From: Saccharomonospora glauca K62
Lineage (GTDB): Bacteria > Actinomycetota > Actinomycetes > Mycobacteriales > Pseudonocardiaceae
Assembly (NCBI RefSeq): GCF_000243395.2
Contig: NZ_CM001484.1
Span: 664,089-728,088, forward strand
DNA length: 64,000 nucleotides
Direction of reading: 5' to 3'
This document shows positions 59,387-64,000 of the stretch, piece after piece (within the stretch, counting starts at the first letter, position 1; the number at the start of each line of letters is the position of its first letter). The position numbers and the translations under genes are program-made. The notes beneath the pieces are model-generated. The model saw nothing but the letters and a program-made list of their open reading frames with translations, was not told the origin of the DNA and did no database searches.

Positions 59387-60244
59387 TCAGTCGGCGAGGA
59401 CTTCGCCGCGGTCGTGGGCCCGTAGTTGCTCGCGTCCGGTGTCCTCCTCGCTGCGGCCACGACGCCAGTAGCCGGTGAAGGTGATGTGGCGCTTGTCGAC
59501 GCCGCGCTCGCGCACGAGGTGGCGGCGGACGTGCTTGACCAGGCTCGCCTCGCCGGAGACCCACGCGTACGGCGCTCCCGGCGGGAACGTCGCCTCGCGG
59601 ACGGCGGCCAGCACGGCCTCGCCGACGGGGGCCTCGCCGCGATGCACCCACCGCACGTCCACGTGGCGTCCGTCTCCGGCCAGCGGGATCTCGTCGGTGG
59701 CGTCGGCCACCTCCACGAACACGGCTGCCTTGGCCCCCTCCGGCAACCGCTCGCAGATCGCGGCGATAGCGGGGAGGGCGGACTCGTCGCCCACCAAAAG
59801 CTGCCACGACGTTCCCGTGGGCACGTCGTACAGTCCGTACGGCCCGAGCAACGCCACCTCGTCGCCGGGACGGGCCGAGGCGGCCCAGCTCGCTCCGGGG
59901 CCGGCGTCGTCGTGCAGGAGGAAGTCGATGTCCAGCTCGGCCTCTCGTGGGCGCGCGCTGCGGACGGTGTAGGTGCGCATGGCGGGTCGGGTGCCGTCGG
60001 GCATCGCGAGGTACCGGCGGTACCAGGACATCGCGTCGTCGGCGAGCGGCGGCGGGAGTTGGGGGCGGTCGGTGCCGGGGGCGGGGAAGAACACCTTGAC
60101 GTACTGGTCGGGCGCCGAGTCGACGACATGGGCGAGGTCGGGGCCCGCGAACGTGATCCGCACGAGTCGCGGGGTGAGGGCGCGAACGTGCCGGACGTAC
60201 GCGCTCAGGTAGGCCAGGCGTGGCCGGGTCGCCTCGATGCTCAT
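59387..60244 (-). CDS. Siderophore-interacting (ferric-siderophore reductase) protein
   Basis: A 285-residue SIP-family flavoprotein: FAD-binding barrel with RPAMRTYTVRSARP and the NAD(P)H-binding lobe with LLVGDESALPAIAAICERLP and the final YWRRGRSEEDTG. It reduces ferric siderophores in the cytoplasm to release iron. The ATG at 60244 is overlapped by an IdeR-type iron box containing its -10, so expression should rise under iron limitation from a leaderless mRNA. Confidence 0.9.
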   Translation of the reverse strand: MSIEATRPRLAYLSAYVRHVRALTPRLVRITFAGPDLAHVVDSAPDQYVKVFFPAPGTDRPQLPPPLADDAMSWYRRYLAMPDGTRPAMRTYTVRSARPREAELDIDFLLHDDAGPGASWAASARPGDEVALLGPYGLYDVPTGTSWQLLVGDESALPAIAAICERLPEGAKAAVFVEVADATDEIPLAGDGRHVDVRWVHRGEAPVGEAVLAAVREATFPPGAPYAWVSGEASLVKHVRRHLVRERGVDKRHITFTGYWRRGRSEEDTGREQLRAHDRGEVLAD

Positions 60245-60262
60245 TAGGCAAGGCTAACCTAC
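60244..60262. promoter_or_regulatory. IdeR/DtxR iron box over the SIP promoter
   Basis: TTAGGCAAGGCTAACCTAC matches the 19-bp consensus TTAGGTTAGGCTAACCTAA at 16 positions. On the minus strand the -10 hexamer TAGCCT (60256-60251) is inside the box and is followed by 6 bp and the ATG. Bound repressor would therefore cover both the -10 and the transcription start. The box also covers the stop codon of the upstream ATL gene. Confidence 0.8.
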
Positions 60263-60549
60263 AAAGGCTTCCAGCGAAACTTCCGGAGGTCGATCCGCCG
60301 TCCGTCGGCGAGGACGCCCTCCGCCCGCAGCCGCGCGAGTTGTTCCCGCGCCAGGTGGGGGGCCGGGGTGCCGTCGGCGCGGAGTATCCGGTGCCAGGGC
60401 AGGTCGTGCCCGTCCTCGGCGAGCACCCGGCCCACGAGCCGCGGCGTGGACGCGCCCGCCAGGGCCGCCACGTCACCGTAGGTCGCCACCGTGCCCTCCG
60501 GCACGGACGCGACCACCTCGCGGATGCGTTCGTGCAGTTCCTCGTTCAT
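60259..60549 (-). CDS. Alkyltransferase-like (ATL) DNA-repair protein
   Basis: A 96-residue homologue of O6-methylguanine methyltransferase. The active-site PCHR is replaced by P51-W52-H53-R54, so it has no acceptor cysteine; ATL proteins bind O6-alkylguanine and flag it for nucleotide-excision repair. VPEGTVATYGDVAALAGAS and LPWHRILRADG are the family segments. M. tuberculosis Rv3204 is the positional match. It precedes the SIP gene by 14 bp but the SIP gene has its own promoter. Confidence 0.9.
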   Translation of the reverse strand: MNEELHERIREVVASVPEGTVATYGDVAALAGASTPRLVGRVLAEDGHDLPWHRILRADGTPAPHLAREQLARLRAEGVLADGRRIDLRKFRWKPL

Positions 60550-60559
60550 CGCCTACCCC

Positions 60560-60613
60560 CGTACCGGAAGTGCGAACACGCGTACCCAACCTGCGGACAC
60601 GGTATGCACCCTT
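60560..60613 (-). repeat. 21-bp-period repeat locus D (two units)
   Basis: GCGAACACGCG at 60572 and GCGGACACG at 60593 are minus-oriented cores exactly 21 bp apart, with a partial unit before the first. Only one arm is present. The locus lies in the divergent space between the ATL and adnA starts, so this repeat family is not confined to gene ends. Confidence 0.75.
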
Positions 60614-60688
60614 TCGGGCGAGCAGTATGCGCAACACACGGTGGACGTGCTCCGTCGATCCGCCGGGGCGGCATGATTCCATCAGGAC

Positions 60689-63600
60689 GTGAACGGACTC
60701 CGAGCGCGATTGGTACGGACCCCGGTGCGACCGGTCCCACCGCAGACGTGGGACGAGGGTGCCCGGTGGCTGCTCGCCGAGCCGCGCGGGTTCGTCCGGG
60801 TCCTGGGAGCACCGGGGACGGGCAAGACCACCCTGCTCGCCACCACCGCGGCCGCGCGGATCGCCGAGGGCGCCGATCCGGAGAGCGTGCTGGTACTCAC
60901 CGCGTCGCGGAAGTCGGCCGACGCCGTGCGCTCCGAGATCACCCGACGGCTCACGATCCTCGACGACACCCGCGCCGAGATTCGCACGGTGCGCGAACCG
61001 CTCGTGCGTACCGTGCACTCCTACGCGTTCGCGGTCCTGCGCGCACAGGCCGCTCGGGACGGGGTCCCCGCGCCCAGGCTGTTGTCCGGACCGGAGCAGG
61101 ACGTGGTGGTGCGGGAACTGCTCGCCGGAGATCTCGAACGCGGCGCCCCGGACTGGCCCGAACCCCTGCGTCCCGCGTTGGCCGTGCCGGGATTCGCCGA
61201 GGAACTACGTGATCTGCTGCTGCGCGCCGCCGAACGCGGTCTGGGGCCCGAGGACCTCGTCACGTTGGGCCGCAGGCAGGGCAGGCCCGAGTGGGTGGCG
61301 GCCGGGCATTTCTGGAGCCAGTACGAGCAGGTGACCCTGCTGCAGGGAGTCGGCGGACACGCGGTGGGTGAGCCGGGCGCTCCCGCGCTCGACGCGGCCG
61401 AGCTGGTCTCCAGCGCGCTCGTGGAACTCGAAGGTGATCCGGGCCTGCTCGCCGGGGAACGGCAGCGGATACGCCACCTGTTCGTGGACGACGCTCAGCA
61501 CCTCGACCCCCTGCAGTACCGCTTGGTGCGGTTGCTGGCGGCCACCGCGTCCGACGCCGTGCTGGCGGGGGACCCCGACCAGGCCGTGTTCTCGTTCCGG
61601 GGAGCCGATCCGCGGTTGCTCGCCGACGCCGACCCCGACGGCACGCACACCGTCGTCCTGGAACGCTCGCACCGGCTCGCCCCCGCGGTGTACGAGACGG
61701 TGGCACGCATCGCGGGAACCCTGCCGGGCACGTCGGCGCATCGATTCGTGTCACCCGCGCCGAACGCCACCGCAGGCACGGTGCGGGTTCGGTTGCTGCC
61801 CACCGCGACCGCCGAGGCGGCGTGGGTGGCCGACCAGTTGCGCCGGGCCCACCTGCTGGACGGGGTCCCGTGGTCCGAGATGGCCGTGCTCATGCGATCG
61901 GCGACGCAGTCGCTTCCGTTGCTGCAGCGGGCCTTGGCGACGGCCGGGGTGCCCGTGGCCACGGTGGTCGAGGAACTGCCCCTGGCGCAGCAACCCGCCG
62001 TCCGTCCGTTGTTGACGGTGCTGAAGGTGGCGGCCGAGCCGTGGTCGCTCGACGCCGAGACCGCGGAGATGCTGTTGTCGTCGCCGTTGGGCGGCGCCGA
62101 CCCGTTGGCGTTGCGTCGCCTGCGTCGTGGGCTGCGCCGACTGGAGTCGGTGGCGGGAGGGGAGCGGTCGAGCGACGAACTCCTGGTGGAGGCGTTGCGG
62201 GACGGCGACGTGCTGGCCGGGTTGGCCGACGCGGAGGCCCTGCCGGTGCGGCGGGTGGGGAGACTGCTCACCACGGCGTCGGAGGCCATCCGGGAAGGCG
62301 TCGGGGTGCCCGAGGTCCTGTGGCGGGTCTGGGAGACGAGCGGTCTTCAGGACCGGCTCGTGGCTCAGGCCGGCCGGGGAGGGGTGTTGGGAGCGCGGGC
62401 GGACCGCGATCTCGACGCGGTCGTGGCGTTGTTCGACGCGGCGGCCCGCTATGTGGAGAGGCTTCCGAAGGCCAGTGTCGCCGGGTTCGCCGAGTACCTG
62501 TCGTCGCAGCACATCGCGGGCGACAGCCTCGCGCCCGTGGCCCAGAAGGGAACGGGGGTCTCACTGCTCACCGCCCACGCGGCAGTAGGTCGGGAGTGGA
62601 CGGTGGTGGCGGTGACGGGACTCCAGGAGGGGACGTGGCCCGACCTTCGGCTGCGAGGCTCGCTGCTCGGCGTCGAACGACTCGTCGACCTGTTGTCCGG
62701 AGTGGACGACGACGCCATGTCGGCCGTCTCCGCCACCGCGCCGATCCTGGCCGAGGAACGTCGCCTGTTCTACGTGGCCGCGAGCCGGGCTCGGCGAACC
62801 CTGCTGGTCAGCGCCGTGCAGGGCGAGGAGGAGCAACCGTCACGGTTCCTCTCGGAGCTGACCGACAGCGGTGAGGACGTGGGGCGGGGCGGTCCGCGGA
62901 CTCCCGTGGAGGAGCGGGAACGAGGACTGACGCTCGCGGAACTGGTGGGTGAGTTGCGCGCGGCCGTCACCGATCCGGACGCAGACCTCGGGCGCCGCAG
63001 GCTCGCCGCGCGTCAGCTCGCCCGGCTGGCGCGAGCCGGGGTGCCCGGAGCGCACCCGTCGCAGTGGTACGGCGTCTCGGGCCCCTCCACCGACCGGCCG
63101 TTGCGGGGACCGGACGAGATCATCCGCGTTTCCCCGTCCGTTGTGGACACCTTGGTGAAGTGTCCGCTCCGTTGGCTGCTGGAGCGGCACGGCGGCACCG
63201 ATCCCGCCCAGTTGTCGGCCGTCACCGGCACCGTGGTGCACGCGCTGGCGCAGGCGGCGGCCGAGGGGGCCGACGAACGGACCCTGTGGAAGGAACTCGA
63301 CGCGGCGTGGGCGAAGGTGGACGCCGGTGCGCCGTGGTTCTCCCGCAGGGAGCGGGATCGGGTGGAGGCCATGGTCCGCAACTTCCTCGCCTGGTTCCGC
63401 CGGAGCCGGGCCACGCTCACCCAGCACGCCGTGGAGCAGGACATGAGGGTGGAGCTGCCCGCCTCGGAAGGGGAACCGAGGGTGGCGTTGACGGGACGGG
63501 TCGACCGGCTGGAGCTCGACGAGGAGGGCAGGCCGGTGGTCGTCGACCTGAAGACCGCCAAGGAGGCGGTGAGTGAGCGCGCGGCCGCCGAACACCCGCA

Positions 63601-63898
63601 GCTCGCCGTCTACCAGCTCGCCACCCTGCTCGGGGCGTTCTCCGAGCACTCGGGCACCACCGGCGGTGCCAAGCTGCTGTACGTCGCCAAGTCCAACAAA
63701 AAGGACGGGGCCACCGTCCGGGAGCAGCCGCCGTTGGACGAGGAGGCCGCGCGTCGCTGGCTCGCCGACGTGCGCCGGGCCGCCGCCGACACCGCCGGGC
63801 CGACGTATCGGGTCAAGGAGAACGTGGACTGTTCGCGATGCCCTTCGCGGTCGGCGTGCCCCCTGCGGCCCGAGGGCAGGCAGGTGACGGGAGAGTGA
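60689..63898 (+). CDS. adnA: AdnA-like ATP-dependent helicase-nuclease subunit
   Basis: A 1069-residue subunit of the AdnAB DNA-end-resection machine, the actinobacterial counterpart of RecBCD/AddAB. The N-terminal UvrD-like motor has Walker A GAPGTGKTT (40-48) and FVDDAQHLDPLQ as Walker B; VLERSHRLAP and LLTAHAAVGREWTVVAV are later helicase motifs. The C-terminal RecB-like nuclease has LTGRVDRLELDEEG and PVVVDLKTAKE, and cysteines of an iron-sulfur cluster (VKCPLRW and CSRCPSRSACP). Start is GTG 60689. It overlaps adnB by 4 bp. The position after ATL matches Rv3202c-Rv3201c. Confidence 0.9.
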   Translation: MNGLRARLVRTPVRPVPPQTWDEGARWLLAEPRGFVRVLGAPGTGKTTLLATTAAARIAEGADPESVLVLTASRKSADAVRSEITRRLTILDDTRAEIRTVREPLVRTVHSYAFAVLRAQAARDGVPAPRLLSGPEQDVVVRELLAGDLERGAPDWPEPLRPALAVPGFAEELRDLLLRAAERGLGPEDLVTLGRRQGRPEWVAAGHFWSQYEQVTLLQGVGGHAVGEPGAPALDAAELVSSALVELEGDPGLLAGERQRIRHLFVDDAQHLDPLQYRLVRLLAATASDAVLAGDPDQAVFSFRGADPRLLADADPDGTHTVVLERSHRLAPAVYETVARIAGTLPGTSAHRFVSPAPNATAGTVRVRLLPTATAEAAWVADQLRRAHLLDGVPWSEMAVLMRSATQSLPLLQRALATAGVPVATVVEELPLAQQPAVRPLLTVLKVAAEPWSLDAETAEMLLSSPLGGADPLALRRLRRGLRRLESVAGGERSSDELLVEALRDGDVLAGLADAEALPVRRVGRLLTTASEAIREGVGVPEVLWRVWETSGLQDRLVAQAGRGGVLGARADRDLDAVVALFDAAARYVERLPKASVAGFAEYLSSQHIAGDSLAPVAQKGTGVSLLTAHAAVGREWTVVAVTGLQEGTWPDLRLRGSLLGVERLVDLLSGVDDDAMSAVSATAPILAEERRLFYVAASRARRTLLVSAVQGEEEQPSRFLSELTDSGEDVGRGGPRTPVEERERGLTLAELVGELRAAVTDPDADLGRRRLAARQLARLARAGVPGAHPSQWYGVSGPSTDRPLRGPDEIIRVSPSVVDTLVKCPLRWLLERHGGTDPAQLSAVTGTVVHALAQAAAEGADERTLWKELDAAWAKVDAGAPWFSRRERDRVEAMVRNFLAWFRRSRATLTQHAVEQDMRVELPASEGEPRVALTGRVDRLELDEEGRPVVVDLKTAKEAVSERAAAEHPQLAVYQLATLLGAFSEHSGTTGGAKLLYVAKSNKKDGATVREQPPLDEEAARRWLADVRRAAADTAGPTYRVKENVDCSRCPSRSACPLRPEGRQVTGE

Positions 63899-64000
63899 CG
63901 AGGACGAACGAGACCGCCCGCCCGGCCCGGTTCCTCTCTCCCGCCGACATCGCGGAGGCGTTGGGCCTGCCCACGCCGACTCGGGAACAGGCCGCGGTCA
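63895..64000 (+). CDS. adnB: Start of AdnB-like helicase-nuclease subunit (truncated by window)
   Basis: Only 35 codons are visible, beginning VTRTNETARPARFLSPADIA and reaching PTPTREQAAV, the Q-motif-like entry of UvrD-type helicases. The GTG overlaps the adnA stop by 4 bp. Position and this motif indicate the partner subunit Rv3201c; the rest lies outside the window. Confidence 0.8.
   Translation, partial: MTRTNETARPARFLSPADIAEALGLPTPTREQAAV

Noticed and set aside
1-64000. Horizontally acquired island, prophage or insertion sequence
   Set aside because: Base composition and codon use look uniform by eye, gene order follows actinobacterial core synteny, and no integrase, transposase or tRNA-bordered junction was found.

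Overview
The window is high-GC actinobacterial DNA, most likely from the order Pseudonocardiales; a Saccharomonospora-like member of the Pseudonocardiaceae is my best guess from gene content and was not checked by any search. The signs are F420 genes (fbiA/fbiB), actinobacterial dapD, adnAB, a DUF3117 micro-protein, sigE-rseA-htrA-tatB, and long stretches laid out like Mycobacterium tuberculosis: wbbL-manB; dapC-fdxA; dapD-dapE; DivIVA-tagA-DUF3117; methyltransferase-sigE-rseA-htrA-tatB-mrp; lpqY-sugABC-corA; and rhlE, ferritin-like, DUF3107, TetR, DUF3152, moeZ, TIGR02569, ATL, adnA, adnB. I saw no rRNA, tRNA, insertion sequence, prophage or CRISPR. This is core chromosome.

Layout. 1-2.9 kb: cell-wall sugar genes (end of wbbL, GDP-mannose pyrophosphorylase) and an AlkA-like glycosylase. 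2.9-5.4 kb: an FCD-type GntR regulator divergent from 5-oxoprolinase subunits pxpB-pxpC. 5.4-8.6 kb: a minus-strand fbiA-fbiB-nudix-gntR operon for F420. 9-14.5 kb: ferredoxin plus lysine/diaminopimelate genes dapC, dapD, dapE, then two LOG-family genes. 14.5-19.4 kb: acyltransferase, DivIVA-like protein, SRPBCC, tagA, enoyl-CoA hydratase, DUF3117, leucyl aminopeptidase. 19.4-21.6 kb: a divergent LysR/MFS pair. 21.7-27.2 kb: envelope-stress block. 27.4-33.5 kb: stomatin-like protein, stress membrane protein and a trehalose-type ABC importer. 33.5-33.9 kb: a long 21-bp repeat array. 33.9-36.9 kb: corA operon with a tiny membrane protein, a phosphoesterase and a ParB-like protein. 37-42.4 kb: housekeeping and membrane genes. 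42.4-47.7 kb: rhlE operon, ferritin-like protein, DUF3107. 47.8-52.5 kb: two TetR regulators, a diiron oxygenase and two hydrolases. 52.6-64 kb: DUF3152, moeZ, TIGR02569, winged-helix and DUF3224 genes, WYL regulator plus HemD-like gene, an iron-controlled siderophore-interacting protein, ATL and adnA with the start of adnB.

The most unusual signal is a family of intergenic repeats built from a 21-bp unit beginning GTGTCCGCA. It occurs at four loci (5.2, 33.5, 55.0 and 60.6 kb), always with an exact 21-bp period, usually as two oppositely oriented arms, and once expanded into 12 identical tandem copies. The period (two helical turns) is better conserved than the sequence. Other regulatory signals: a consensus ECF promoter and TCTCAG direct repeats before sigE, a SigR/SigH-like promoter before moeZ, an IdeR-type iron box over the -10 of a leaderless siderophore-interacting gene, an orphan LexA box, a 9-mer (GTAGTGAAG) shared by the sigE and rhlE/ferritin control regions, and about a dozen genes with a -10 hexamer 6-7 bp before the start codon, which points to leaderless transcripts.
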